In this document: positions 19,901-27,508 of the stretch, one piece after another
Position numbering within the stretch: the first letter of the stretch is position 1
Layout of the letters: each line of letters begins with the position of its first letter
NCBI GenBank assembly: GCA_013361525.1
Contig: JABFXY010000054.1
Location: 1-64,000, forward strand
Length of the DNA stretch: 64,000 nt
Reading direction: 5' to 3'
Origin: Polyangiaceae bacterium
Lineage (GTDB): Bacteria; Myxococcota_A; Polyangia; Polyangiales; Polyangiaceae
Notes under the pieces: model-generated
What the model was told of the DNA's origin: nothing
The model's database searches: none
Seen by the model: the letters and a program-made list of their open reading frames with translations, nothing else
Position numbers and translations under genes: made by a program

Positions 19901-22874
19901 GGTTGCGTAGGACCCGATGGTCCGGCGTCTGGTTCTCGAGGCGCTTATCGAGAAACACGCGCTCGTAGAGCGACTTCTCCCGAGTCGAGTCGATATCGAG
20001 ATCTGCCCACAGGGCACAGAGCTCGAGGGTCTCCATCGACGTCGCCTCCTGAAGCCGCACCGTGTGACCGAGCTGCACCAGCAAGTCCGCGGAGATGGCG
20101 CCAATGGATCCGAACGCGAGGAGCGCCTTGTCGAGCGTGGTCACGCTCCACCCGAGCGCGTGACGGAGGCGCAGGAACCGATGAAGGAACCAAGCCCTCG
20201 TATCGTCGAGCCCGCTGACGGTCATGGTCGCCGGATCGCACCCCAGCCCTTCATCGAGAATCAGGCCGCCGGCCGGGTTCTGAGGGTCGTCCGTGCCCCA
20301 TCGGATCGAGATCAGCTCTTTCAGCTGCGCGAACGTCAGAGCCGACCGTTCGAGGAGCTGAGGAACACCTCCGAGCGTCGACGGGTAGCCCGTCGCGCTG
20401 CTGAATCCCCAATATCTCCAGGCGTCGGGGGGCGGCGCATCCGTCAGCAGAATTTCCCTCTGTCCGAGCGAGAGCCGCAGCCTCTCGGCGGCGACCCAAT
20501 CGCTTGCCGTCCCCGCCGCACCGAACAGCCGAATGACTTCGTCCCGGCGCAGGCCCAGATGCTCGAGGTAGAGCCTCGCCTCTTCGACCCAAAGGTGGAA
20601 CGGAAGCGCGAACGGGAATACCGATTGTGCGAGTGTCACATAGGCCGTGACGTGCTCCTCTTTGAAGGTGATCTCGGGGTGCGCGGCGAGCTCGCCCTCC
20701 TCCGATTCGACCTCGACGTCCCTCTCTGGCCAGGACGTGGGTGCTTTTGCGACCTTGAGCTCCAGGAGCTCGTTGACGAGGTCCACATAAGGCAGCGCGG
20801 TATGCGCATCAGCGCAGGAGAGCTTGATTCGTCCGATATCGGGACGACGCGCGACGAGCCTATCCAAAGCCGTGAGTCCGCTTCCGGCCGACTGCTTCTT
20901 CAGGAACTGCAGGAGATCGACGAGATAAGCCGAGGCGCCGTAGACCGATTGGCATTGCTCGCACGCACAAGCGTCGGCGGGTCCGAACAAGGTCTCCCAA
21001 TCGGCGACCTCCGAGGGCGTGCTCTGTACCCTCCGAACGGGCAACACTTTGAGGTGGAGTCGATCGTGCTTGGGGCTGTACTTGAGTGCCATGCCAGCAG
21101 CCGCGGCCGACACCCAGCATGCCCTCTCGAAGATATTCTTCGCGATCGAGGGATCCATGACACTCGTCATGTCGTCGACGAACGCGGCGCTTCCCTTCGC
21201 GTGGACCGCGGCCGCGGATGCGTAGCCCTTGTCGTAAAGGGCTTTGCTGTGCGCCCACGTGTCGGTAATGCGCATCAGCCGCTGTGTGTCCTTCAAGCGT
21301 GTAAAGAGCGGGCCCGAGGCGGCCACCGGATGGTTTGCGACGTAGTTGGTCACCCGCTCTCGCATGAAGTCGAACGTCGGGTGGTTGGTGAAGAAGTTTG
21401 CGAGCTCGGAGTTGGGGTCCGCTTCCTTCACGCGCGCGGCGAGGTAGGCCGTGCGAAAGCGGCCCTCGACACCGGCTTTGATGGCGGCCTTGAATTGGCC
21501 GGCGGTCGAAGCGTCGGGTGGCAGATCCGTACCGATGACGGCGTCCCAATCGGCGTCCGAGAGGGACGCCAAGTCTTTCGCCGACGTGACCTGGCCTGCG
21601 GCGCGCCGGAGTTGCAAGCGCTGCAGGACGGGGAGGACATTGCCCACGAGCGGCGCGGCCTCGAGCGTGAAACGCAGTGCCGAGACGGCGGTCGCCCCGA
21701 GCGAAGCGTCGGCGGCCACGGCCGCCCAAAGCGCATCCGCCGGCCGGTCCTCCCGGATCGCGAGTCGCACGAACTGGCGGTGCTGTTCGGGAGATAGATC
21801 CGCCGCTGTCGACGCCAGCACGCCCAGCGGCAACTTCCCCGGCAACGGTTGGAACAAGACCCCCGCTGGTCCGACGCCGGTCCCGACGGCGGCGGTCTCG
21901 AGGCTTTCGACGTGCGCCTCGATATTCGCCACGATCCGGGGTGAAACGACTCGCGCCTCGGCCGCTTCCAATAGTTTCTGTCGAAGGACTGGTATCTTGT
22001 TCGAGAAGATGTCGAGGGCCGTCGTCGGCGCCCCTGGGCTCATGAGTGCGAAATAGACTTCTTCTTCGACGACCTCATTCGCGAGGTGCAGTTGCGCGGC
22101 AGCGACGAGCCGGTCGATGTCGACCCCGGGCTCACGGAGACGGCATGCCAGGTGCTCCCGCTGGTCGGCGGTCAGCGCTGCGAGATCGCGGATCGAGCTC
22201 GATTCGAGCCGCGCGAGGAGGCTCTTGAATCGAGTGCGTCCCACATACCGATCTCCGTCGCGCACGAGCTCGACGCGCGCGAAAGGTTGCGCGCGACAGA
22301 GGGTCCGCTCCGCGACCACCTCCTTTCGGCCCTGGACCGCGCGCACCACGACCTCTGGATACGATTGCTGCGGGTCGTACGAGATGCGAAAGCGACCGTT
22401 GGCGCGGGGGACGGTCGTTCCGAGCGGCGACTCCACGACATCGGACCCGGAAATATCCCGACGATAGAGCGATACCACGACATCGGGGACCGGCTCGCCG
22501 TCATTGTCGGAGACGATACCCTCGAGAACGTACGAGGAGGTCGCGGGCGTTCGGCCGAGGACCCTTGCTCCATCGATCTCGATTCGGCCCTTCGCGTCGC
22601 CGGTCATTCTCCAGCGAAGAGAGCGCTCGGTCGAACCATAGACGTCGAGCCCGTGCAGGACGCGGAAGCATACCTCCGCCGGCGCGCCGCCGAAGACCGC
22701 CTTCACGTCGGCTTCGTCGATGGTGAGGACGAATGACCCAGTTTCGTCGCAGGCAGCGCTGGCGACCGCTGATCGCATTCGATGCGCGACGTCCCATGCC
22801 TCGACGCGAAGCTGCGCCAGGTCGAGCTGCGAGCTGCGATCAACCACCACGCCGGTGAAGCTGTACATGCCCAT
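13902..22874 (-). CDS. Tc toxin TcA subunit (pore-forming/translocation)
   Basis: 2990 aa from ATG 22874, with AGGAGA ten bases upstream. Residues about 1-210 look like two transthyretin/carboxypeptidase-regulatory-like beta-domains (LEGIVSDNDGEPVPDVVVSL). Next come the Salmonella virulence plasmid A (VRP1) signature CACEQCQSVYGASAYLVDLL near 636, a long alpha-helical shell, the neuraminidase-like region near 1685 (NTINWAYGSSKQIVHVFGRT), a helical pore region around 2600 (LRSKYTNEELYDWMVGETAA) and the TcB-binding C-terminus near 2725 (DRDFDNHYLRRLKSVSVTIP). Known TcA proteins are pentamers that bind a target cell and inject the TcC fragment. The stop TGA shares its A with the ATG of the next gene, so translation is probably coupled. 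No signal peptide is seen, as is usual for TcA. Confidence 0.93.
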   Translation of the reverse strand: MGMYSFTGVVVDRSSQLDLAQLRVEAWDVAHRMRSAVASAACDETGSFVLTIDEADVKAVFGGAPAEVCFRVLHGLDVYGSTERSLRWRMTGDAKGRIEIDGARVLGRTPATSSYVLEGIVSDNDGEPVPDVVVSLYRRDISGSDVVESPLGTTVPRANGRFRISYDPQQSYPEVVVRAVQGRKEVVAERTLCRAQPFARVELVRDGDRYVGRTRFKSLLARLESSSIRDLAALTADQREHLACRLREPGVDIDRLVAAAQLHLANEVVEEEVYFALMSPGAPTTALDIFSNKIPVLRQKLLEAAEARVVSPRIVANIEAHVESLETAAVGTGVGPAGVLFQPLPGKLPLGVLASTAADLSPEQHRQFVRLAIREDRPADALWAAVAADASLGATAVSALRFTLEAAPLVGNVLPVLQRLQLRRAAGQVTSAKDLASLSDADWDAVIGTDLPPDASTAGQFKAAIKAGVEGRFRTAYLAARVKEADPNSELANFFTNHPTFDFMRERVTNYVANHPVAASGPLFTRLKDTQRLMRITDTWAHSKALYDKGYASAAAVHAKGSAAFVDDMTSVMDPSIAKNIFERACWVSAAAAGMALKYSPKHDRLHLKVLPVRRVQSTPSEVADWETLFGPADACACEQCQSVYGASAYLVDLLQFLKKQSAGSGLTALDRLVARRPDIGRIKLSCADAHTALPYVDLVNELLELKVAKAPTSWPERDVEVESEEGELAAHPEITFKEEHVTAYVTLAQSVFPFALPFHLWVEEARLYLEHLGLRRDEVIRLFGAAGTASDWVAAERLRLSLGQREILLTDAPPPDAWRYWGFSSATGYPSTLGGVPQLLERSALTFAQLKELISIRWGTDDPQNPAGGLILDEGLGCDPATMTVSGLDDTRAWFLHRFLRLRHALGWSVTTLDKALLAFGSIGAISADLLVQLGHTVRLQEATSMETLELCALWADLDIDSTREKSLYERVFLDKRLENQTPDHRVLRNLMNGEPIPGDASIRAMSGTLQAALGVSDRDLRLVLDEATARAELGLQAELQDDAVSLANLSRVYRIARFARAAGVGIRDLLAIRALANLPGMAGDRLPSTGGNRPADTAALLERIRAVIDGPFSVDEILFLLRETPAPSDRLRVPDITMDVWHGQLEGLISTAAADAVGIEDPGGETCTELLPQVVDAPDPAAATTLILDILKGLSGAAEGEQRQSIEDHLAHVLEDVAAAKSILVGAAAPSAEELADRYRYLAKRLVRYANARTAVRQWVATTFKLEPATARYLLESGLLTTAGGEPVLQAFVAGAMSNEPSVDRMVRAELLRRMGKAALVTTRLKLSTAQLVALQKGAAGGLPLLAFNSLPVEPPAAPADPEAGLTAARAGFEALMRMVALVQLRDRWPAGANAFFELFELEGPLSPILDRLAHDSGWGRTDLETLVTPFGLTEASFRNELTLLQLEEAFKALYLVGASAAQAISWADLAAPLPIPVQLEGADLDAPAAGSAIAIARDIKQVARGKHSDEQWNELAAPIRNVLRDRQRAALVTHLIFKEGDVGDANDLYGKMLVDVEMGPLMRTSRIVQANGSIQQFVQRALLGGLEEWRPNANAAREWEWMKNYRVWEANRKVFLYPENWIEPELRDDKTPLFKALERQLRQGELTLASAENAYRAYVDGLIELSQLDVIAIHTAEQSNTINWAYGSSKQIVHVFGRTVAPRKHYYRRREGGAWSAWERVDLDIDSEHLMPLTVGGRLYLFWLVSEEVARTEPPAVDDEETSTETPTVDDEKTGTELRVGVAYSHLDATGAWARPSVLDHELWIALGSVPKATSWCPFATADEVSRGTIKIRLWATTEMTESKAGAWTQQLGEFTLQVGAPLASSERYFQMDAAGHAYEDSGKAFIPDNKNIHLDPLRADNQRFAERKSSTLRLPAGDFGDSNIIVIPGAHTITADRQPGDPLWPANERSHLVVRDNFRSLFVELQKDPIGWHTTVTGDISVAVPGGFSKMYRVEVFSHPFAYDFSKQLALHGVDGLLRWTDQGSFKLQLLTRPIDDIYLPYSHYDKVVSPIAPEEVDFRASSPFGVYNWEMFFHVPFYIATRLMREQRYADARKWLHYIFDPTDGSNEEAPQKFWKVRPFYENKDLQSIIDDLTALSVNEHIQDLQSVTAEAATQPSANLMSQISRWRQKPFNPHAIARLRPLAYQKAVVMRYIENLVAWGDQLFARDTMESISEATQLYVLAQDLLGKRPSTIEKDASEPLSYNGLPAIDAFSNALVDHELIAPPSPPKGVGCDELEPVPYTVWGSTYFCIPNNDRLLGLWDVVADRLFKVRNSLNLEGVLRELPLFEPPIDPALLVRATAAGLDISSVLNDIAVAAPAYRYSVLYPKALEMAHAVQSFGAALLATLEKKDSEGLAMLRATNDVATQDMVREIRLTLVKEAQRSLQSLQESRRVVEERLKFYESAPEVSEAEQEAFSTGTDAQIKSQIAQGISAMGKVVALIPDSTTGISGPGPVQTLTIGGTFAANAAELGAAALNMEAADLAYKAQKIATRASYERRFKEYQLQARLAQKELKQIDVQIQAAELRLAVANQEFSLAMQQLTQMRNVESYLRSKYTNEELYDWMVGETAAVYNQAYKLAYETAKKAQRAFQFERGDETQTFIEFGYWDGLKRGLLAGEKLAHDLRRMDAAYIAQGKRELELVKFVSLAEHDPDQLVQLRETRVAELRLTEDDYDRDFDNHYLRRLKSVSVTIPCTTPPHQGVHGTLTLLKAATRRSSGPTSTVDEMSGMIQSIATSHGQSDPGLLELSFRDERLLPFEGAGAHVKTAGDVQWRFELSKGNRFTFESIDDLVLELRYTARQGGARTAPAGRTVHRLLRVRDEFRSAWQALKSGASNALVLDLAQATWQRGRNETPTTAAGVRVYGWWSTGAPQSLSMRAPGESDDVSLGAPSILAPGTARKWTRTLPAPPAAGSWTFIPPDPATLKDLWIVVDYTVTVGAVVLP

Positions 22875-22912
22875 CTCGATAATCTCCTAAAGACGCCGCG
22901 CGCCGGTCTCGC

Positions 22913-23932
22913 TCAGACTTCGGTCCAGTGAATGCTGAGCCCAAAGTTCGTTGCCGTTGCCGGGCTCAGGGCCGCGGCCACGACACAGCAGACCTCGAAC
23001 CCTTCATCCTGGCCCGCGCGAAGGACGATCGGTTTGCCGTCGCGACCGGCGTCCCACTCGAACGTGCCCTTTTCATCGGGCTTGAGTACCAGCGTGAAGA
23101 AGTCCGTTGCGGAGCGGTTCGTGACGTCCCCCTGGATTTTGAGGACCATCGTCGTCGAATCCGCCCGATCGTGGGGAAGCGGCAGCAAGTCCGTGCCTGC
23201 GGTCGGACCGCTGGTGCCGGTCAGACGCGTCCCTCGAATACGGAGGGATCCAGCGGCAGCTGTGCCCCAATAGCTGATGACGATCCGCCGGATCTCGACC
23301 CGCCTCGCGCTGGTACGGGGATGCCAAAGCGCTCCGAGCGAAACGGTACCGACCGAGATTCCACTCGATAGGATTCGGTCGGATGCAGCCGAGAACGAGG
23401 CTGGTTCCGCGCGGCGAACCCAGAGCGCATTCGTGATCGTCCCCTGGGGCTGAGCGCCATCACTGAGATACACCGGCCAACGTCCATTCGAGGGCGCGGC
23501 GGCCCCTTGAGCGGTGGTAGGGGCCGGTCCGTAGGTCACATCGTGAGGGCTGTCACCGTGCCACGCAACCAGCGCGAAGTTGACGTCGGCGACGTTTTCG
23601 CCCTTCGTCACGAGGCATTCGACCTCGAATGCCGTCACCGGCCGGCCGCGCACCGAGATGGCGAGCGCGTGCTCGCGCGCACCGTCGCTCGTCCACTGGA
23701 ACGTACTGCTATCCGCCGAGGCCAGCAGCACCCTTGCCTCGCCCATACGCCCAAAGATGCTGAGTCGCATCTGCTGGTCTGCCCGTTCCGGCTGGCTGAT
23801 CCAGAGATCGCAGCACGACAGCGTCCCAATCGCCGACACGACGAGGGTCGGCGTGTTCGCTGGGATGCTCGAGAGGCCCGATTCGAAAACGGCCGGCGTC
23901 GGAGAGGCAATTTCGTTGTCACTTCTCAGCAT
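22913..23932 (-). CDS. Tc-locus accessory protein with duplicated beta-rich domain
   Basis: 339 aa, first gene of the toxin transcription unit, 38 bp before TcA. The two halves look like copies of one beta-sandwich fold. Each ends in a similar strand pattern: GRPVTAFEVECLV ... NVADVNFALVAWHGD in the first half and DEGFEVCCVV ... SPATATNFGLSIHWTEV in the second. The second half also has a run like those in phage and virus-like tail proteins (RRVEIRRIVISYWGTAAAGS). No signal peptide or enzyme motif is visible. It may be a receptor-binding, assembly or baseplate-like partner of the TcA particle; this is inferred from position. I do not know a named family for it. Confidence 0.7.
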   Translation of the reverse strand: MLRSDNEIASPTPAVFESGLSSIPANTPTLVVSAIGTLSCCDLWISQPERADQQMRLSIFGRMGEARVLLASADSSTFQWTSDGAREHALAISVRGRPVTAFEVECLVTKGENVADVNFALVAWHGDSPHDVTYGPAPTTAQGAAAPSNGRWPVYLSDGAQPQGTITNALWVRRAEPASFSAASDRILSSGISVGTVSLGALWHPRTSARRVEIRRIVISYWGTAAAGSLRIRGTRLTGTSGPTAGTDLLPLPHDRADSTTMVLKIQGDVTNRSATDFFTLVLKPDEKGTFEWDAGRDGKPIVLRAGQDEGFEVCCVVAAALSPATATNFGLSIHWTEV

Positions 23933-24088
23933 TGGCGCTTCCCTCGTACTGAAGATCCGTGCCCATCATCCAGTGGGGAGAACCCCAGGTCGTCACGAGG
24001 TCCCCCCATGTACGCGGCAGCAGAGCACGCTTCGCGAAGCACGTCCTCGCCGCTCTCCGATTCGCGGCCCATCGCGTACACTCGCACC
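23933..24088. promoter_or_regulatory. Divergent intergenic region, toxin operon / ferritin-like gene
   Basis: 156 bp separate the start of the toxin operon (minus strand) from the start of the ferritin-like lipoprotein gene (plus strand). Promoters for both must lie here or in the flanking coding ends, because neither gene has another upstream neighbour on its own strand. I cannot identify confident -10/-35 hexamers or an operator palindrome. Confidence 0.4.
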
Positions 24089-25132
24089 GTGGCTTCCAAT
24101 CCTTTTCGTGGCCGGCGGCTCGCGCGCTACCTCCTCGCTCCACTGGTTCCGGCGGCGAGCCTTCCCTTCCTCCTTCAACCTGTCGTCCTCGGTTTGACGG
24201 GCTGTGCGTGCCCGGCGTCGACCGCGACCTTCCCGATCTCGGCCGCGGATCACGACACCCTCTGGAATCGCTATGGCAACGAGGCACTGCCGATCAAGGA
24301 ATGTGAGCGCCTCTGCGTCGTCGAGCCGGAGGGCGGTGGCGGCGGCGGGGAGGGCGGTGCTGGCGGCGATGCGACGAACCTTCCGTCGGAGGAGGCCTTC
24401 GTGGGCATCAGCGAGTGCAAGCTCACGACGATCGAGTTCGACACCCCAGCCGTCTATTGCGAAGGGACATTCGATTGCGGTGGTGCAGGCAGGCGCCCTC
24501 CCGGCCATTGCTCGTCTCGTGAGCGCCGACCCCATGGATCGATTGGCGAGCACCTCGCGGCCATGGCGGCGCTCGAAGCGGCGTCCGTCTTCGCATTCGA
24601 GCACCTCGCGCTGGAGCTCGCCGCACACGGAATGCACGGCTTGTCGCGGCGCGCGCGTGCCGCCGCGAAAGACGAGGCACGACACGCGCGGATCGTGACG
24701 GCCCTGGCGGAGACGGAGGGCGCGACACCCGAGATCGTCGAAGCTGCGCCTCCTGGGGTCCGTTCGCTCGAGGCCATTGCAATCGACAACGCCGAGGAGG
24801 GGTGTGTGGGCGAAACATTCGGCGCCGCGCTCCTCGCGTTTCAATCACGCGCTGCGCGCCGGCGCGATATACAGGCAGCATTTGCATCGATCACTCGCGA
24901 TGAAGCGCAACACGCCGTCTTCTCGTTCGACCTCGACGATGCGCTCCGAGCCCGCCTTGGGCCGAAGGCAATGCGCCGCGCCGACGAAGCTCGTGCCGCC
25001 GCGATCGAGCGACTCCATCGACGAGCGGCCTCGCACCGACGCAGACCCTTCGACGAATTGCTCGGCTTGCCGGACGGCATGCAGATGCACGCCATCGCAG
25101 CCCACGTGCGAGATCTGTGGAGCGCCGCGTGA
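24089..25132 (+). CDS. Ferritin-like (di-iron fold) lipoprotein
   Basis: 347 aa from GTG 24089. A TAT/Sec-like N-terminus with arginines (NPFRGRRLARYLLAP) leads to the lipobox LTGC with Cys39. After a Gly-rich spacer (EGGGGGGEGGAGG, about 85-97), two helical pairs carry the ferritin-like ligand pattern: Glu near 170 in FAFEHLALELAAHG with DEARH near 195, and GETFG near 240 with DEAQH near 271. In ferritin-like proteins these E and ExxH positions bind a di-metal centre. An extracytoplasmic location is predicted. The substrate is unknown; metal or oxygen chemistry is possible. A GTGA overlap couples it to the following gene. Confidence 0.78.
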   Translation: MASNPFRGRRLARYLLAPLVPAASLPFLLQPVVLGLTGCACPASTATFPISAADHDTLWNRYGNEALPIKECERLCVVEPEGGGGGGEGGAGGDATNLPSEEAFVGISECKLTTIEFDTPAVYCEGTFDCGGAGRRPPGHCSSRERRPHGSIGEHLAAMAALEAASVFAFEHLALELAAHGMHGLSRRARAAAKDEARHARIVTALAETEGATPEIVEAAPPGVRSLEAIAIDNAEEGCVGETFGAALLAFQSRAARRRDIQAAFASITRDEAQHAVFSFDLDDALRARLGPKAMRRADEARAAAIERLHRRAASHRRRPFDELLGLPDGMQMHAIAAHVRDLWSAA

Positions 25133-25803
25133 GCGTCGACCGGTGGCTCGCAACCGCATGCGTCGCGGCGATGGCGTCGTTCGCGGCCGCGTCGGATGCG
25201 ACGGCTCAATCCGAGCCCGAGCTGGACGAGGAGGAGGAGACTCCCGAGGTCGAGCCCGTCGGCGAGCCGGCGCCCCGTGGTGCCGGTGATTGCCTCCTCG
25301 TCCCGGAGATCGAATGCAAGGACTATCCCCTTATCGAGTTTGGAATGGGGTGGGGCGAGAGCCGATCCTATATCGGCTCGCAGTGGAGCTATCACGGCTT
25401 CGCCGAAGCGGGGTATCTGGTGACGCTGCGCGCGGCGCCTCATCTCGACTTGGGTGGAACCCTTCAGGTCGGGTTCGACCTGGGGCGCGCGACGAGTGGG
25501 TTTACGCTCGGCCCGAAGGTCAGGCTTCGTTATTGGACCGGGGGCAGTGCGTTCATCCTCGAGGCATCGGCGGGCCCGGTGGTCGAGAAGTTCGGCTTCG
25601 ACGGCGGCACCGAGGCAGGCTTTCGCATCGGTGGCATGACCGACTTCGCATTCGGGGGCAGCGGCGTCTTCGGCGGATGGGCGAGTATCATGGGGCTCGC
25701 CGATCCGACTGGCGAGCACGGCGCCGAGATGCGATGGCTCCTGGGCTTTCGCGCCAACATCATTTTGCCGGCGGCCATTTTGGTGGTGCTGTCCGGTAAA
25801 TAG
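25129..25803 (+). CDS. Predicted secreted/outer-membrane-type hypothetical protein
   Basis: 224 aa from the GTG at 25129, which overlaps the preceding TGA by four bases (GTGA). A GTG twelve bases earlier is possible but would break this coupling. Signal peptide: DRWLATACVAAMASFAAASD, cleaved near ATAQ. An acidic linker (DEEEETPEVEPV) and two cysteines (GDCLLVPEIECKDY) follow. Then come alternating amphipathic strands rich in Gly and aromatic residues (YHGFAEAGYLVTLRAAPHLD, LGGTLQVGFDLG), typical of a small beta-barrel or lipocalin-like protein. Coupling to the ferritin-like lipoprotein suggests a shared envelope role. No family recognised. Confidence 0.75.
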   Translation: MSVDRWLATACVAAMASFAAASDATAQSEPELDEEEETPEVEPVGEPAPRGAGDCLLVPEIECKDYPLIEFGMGWGESRSYIGSQWSYHGFAEAGYLVTLRAAPHLDLGGTLQVGFDLGRATSGFTLGPKVRLRYWTGGSAFILEASAGPVVEKFGFDGGTEAGFRIGGMTDFAFGGSGVFGGWASIMGLADPTGEHGAEMRWLLGFRANIILPAAILVVLSGK

Positions 25804-25883
25804 CGCCGCCCCGGAGTCACCCGTCCTGCCGCGTCCTTGCTTGACAATCGATGCGTGCGCGAAGATGGTGACGCGCAAGACTT

Positions 25884-26402
25884 GTGATTCGATTGGCGCG
25901 CGAAGAGGACCTATCGATCTTGCGAGATATCGAACGAGCCGCCGGCGAGCTCTTTCGGGGAATCGGAATGTCCGCGATCGCCGACGACGAGCCGGCGCCC
26001 GAGGCCGTTCTACGCGAATATCAGCGGGACGGCCGGGCATGGGTGTTCGTGGACGACAGCGATCGTCCCGTCGGTTATCTCGTTGGTGAGCTCTTGGATG
26101 GCGCCGCCCATATCGAACAGGTGTCGGTCGACCCGCGATTTGCTCGTCGCCGCATCGGCCAAACCCTCATTGAGCAGTTTGCCGTCTGGGCGAAAGCGCG
26201 AGGCGCCAACGCGCTGACGCTGACGACGTTCGTCGACGTCGCGTGGAATGGTCCCTATTACGCGCGGTGTGGCTTTCGCTATATGTCGGCACACGAGCTG
26301 AGCCCCGGGTTGCAGTCGATTCGTGATGCAGAGGCGGCTCGTGGCCTCGACCGATGGCCTCGAGCCTGCATGCGCCGCGAGCTCGATGTGACGGTGCTGT
26401 AA
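25884..26402 (+). CDS. GNAT family N-acetyltransferase
   Basis: 172 aa from GTG 25884. The GNAT core is clear: VGYLVGELLDGAAHIEQVSV (strand 4 region), then motif A VDPRFARRRIGQTLIEQF with the acetyl-CoA-binding R/Q-x-x-G-x pattern, then NALTLTTFVDVAWNGPYYAR leading to CGFRYM (motif B, Tyr plus 'GF'). It transfers an acetyl group from acetyl-CoA to an amine; the substrate is unknown. It stands alone, 80 bp after the preceding gene. Confidence 0.9.
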   Translation: MIRLAREEDLSILRDIERAAGELFRGIGMSAIADDEPAPEAVLREYQRDGRAWVFVDDSDRPVGYLVGELLDGAAHIEQVSVDPRFARRRIGQTLIEQFAVWAKARGANALTLTTFVDVAWNGPYYARCGFRYMSAHELSPGLQSIRDAEAARGLDRWPRACMRRELDVTVL

Positions 26403-26514
26403 CAACGCGTTTACGATGCGTTTTTTCGTCGAGCGTCTCCTATCGCCGTTGCCTCCGGGCCTCGAGGCCGACGTCGACCACGACCGGGCCGGTCCGACGC
26501 GATAACATCGACGC

Positions 26515-27405
26515 ATGAGCTTTCGGCTTGGCTTCGTGACGGCTTCACGCTTCTCGTTCGTTACCGTCGTCGCTTGCGCCGCCGCTGGCTTCGCGAGCTG
26601 CACCGAGCCGGAGCCCGAGCTCACCGAGCGCGACGCGTTCGCGTTCGAGATGGCGGAGACGCTTTGTCAGGGCGCGCGCGGCTGCTGCGCGGAGCGCAAG
26701 CTCGATCTCCCCGACGAGAGCTGCGTCACGCGCAACCGAAACGAGGTCTTCATCGTGATGCTCGAGGCCGACGATCTGAAGCAAGAGGTCGTCCTCGACG
26801 ATTGGCCGTCATGCGTGCGGAGGTTCGAGGACGCAGTCGCCGCCGCGCCCAGCTGCGACAAGCTCCCGCACCCCAGTCATTTGCGACTGCTCTGTCCCGA
26901 GATCTTCGGCGACATCGCGGAGGGGACGGGGGCGCCCGGCGAAGCGTGCGACGCTGTCTACGACTGCGCATCACCGGAGAAAGGCGACCGCAGCTGCCGC
27001 GTCGCCGCCTTCAACACGGTCCCCGTCTGCACGTGGCTCGTTCCGATCGAGGAGGGCGACGTGTGCGGCCCACTCGAGTCGGGTGTGATCGGCGTCTGCG
27101 GCGAGGAGCGAGGATGTGCGCCGCGGAGCGAAGGCGCCCAGCCGACGTGTGGTCCGCTGCAAAACTACGAGGACCCCTGCGTCGACAACGCGAGCTGTCG
27201 CGAGCCGTTCGTCTGCAGCGGCGGCGCCGACCCTCGTTGCCTGGAACCGCTCGAGGCCGGAGACGACTGTACGGAAGCGATCTACGCCTGCGCCCGCTCC
27301 CACTTCTGCGAGCCTTCGACCGGGACGTGCACCGACATTCCGCTTCTTCAGGACTGCGGCGAGGAGCCGTGCTCGACACCGCTGACATGGTTCTGCCAGG
27401 GCTGA
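26515..27405 (+). CDS. Cysteine-rich predicted lipoprotein
   Basis: 296 aa from ATG 26515. The signal peptide ends in a lipobox-like AGFASC, followed by an acidic start to the mature protein (TEPEPELTERD). About two dozen cysteines are spread in repeated short loops: GCCAERKLDLPDESC, GEACDAVYDC and EPFVCSGG. The spacing recalls the EGF-like or dickkopf-like disulfide-rich lipoproteins that are numerous in myxobacteria. It probably sits on the cell surface; the function is unknown. No enzyme motif. Confidence 0.8.
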   Translation: MSFRLGFVTASRFSFVTVVACAAAGFASCTEPEPELTERDAFAFEMAETLCQGARGCCAERKLDLPDESCVTRNRNEVFIVMLEADDLKQEVVLDDWPSCVRRFEDAVAAAPSCDKLPHPSHLRLLCPEIFGDIAEGTGAPGEACDAVYDCASPEKGDRSCRVAAFNTVPVCTWLVPIEEGDVCGPLESGVIGVCGEERGCAPRSEGAQPTCGPLQNYEDPCVDNASCREPFVCSGGADPRCLEPLEAGDDCTEAIYACARSHFCEPSTGTCTDIPLLQDCGEEPCSTPLTWFCQG

Positions 27406-27508
27406 GCGCACTTCGTTCGCGTGATCGCGTTGCCAGACCTCTTGCCCGGCAATCGTCGATTTCCTGCATCCGCCAGGGCAGGAACGGGACTTGCCGATAG
27501 TCGTCGTC

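Noticed and set aside
19917..21797. 626-codon open frame on the plus strand
   Set aside because: Antisense to the TcA gene, with Arg-rich composition and no recognisable motif; a high-GC shadow.
23507..24088. Longer start for the ferritin-like protein
   Set aside because: The extra part is antisense to the 339-aa gene and lacks a signal peptide. The GTG at 24089 gives a lipoprotein signal.
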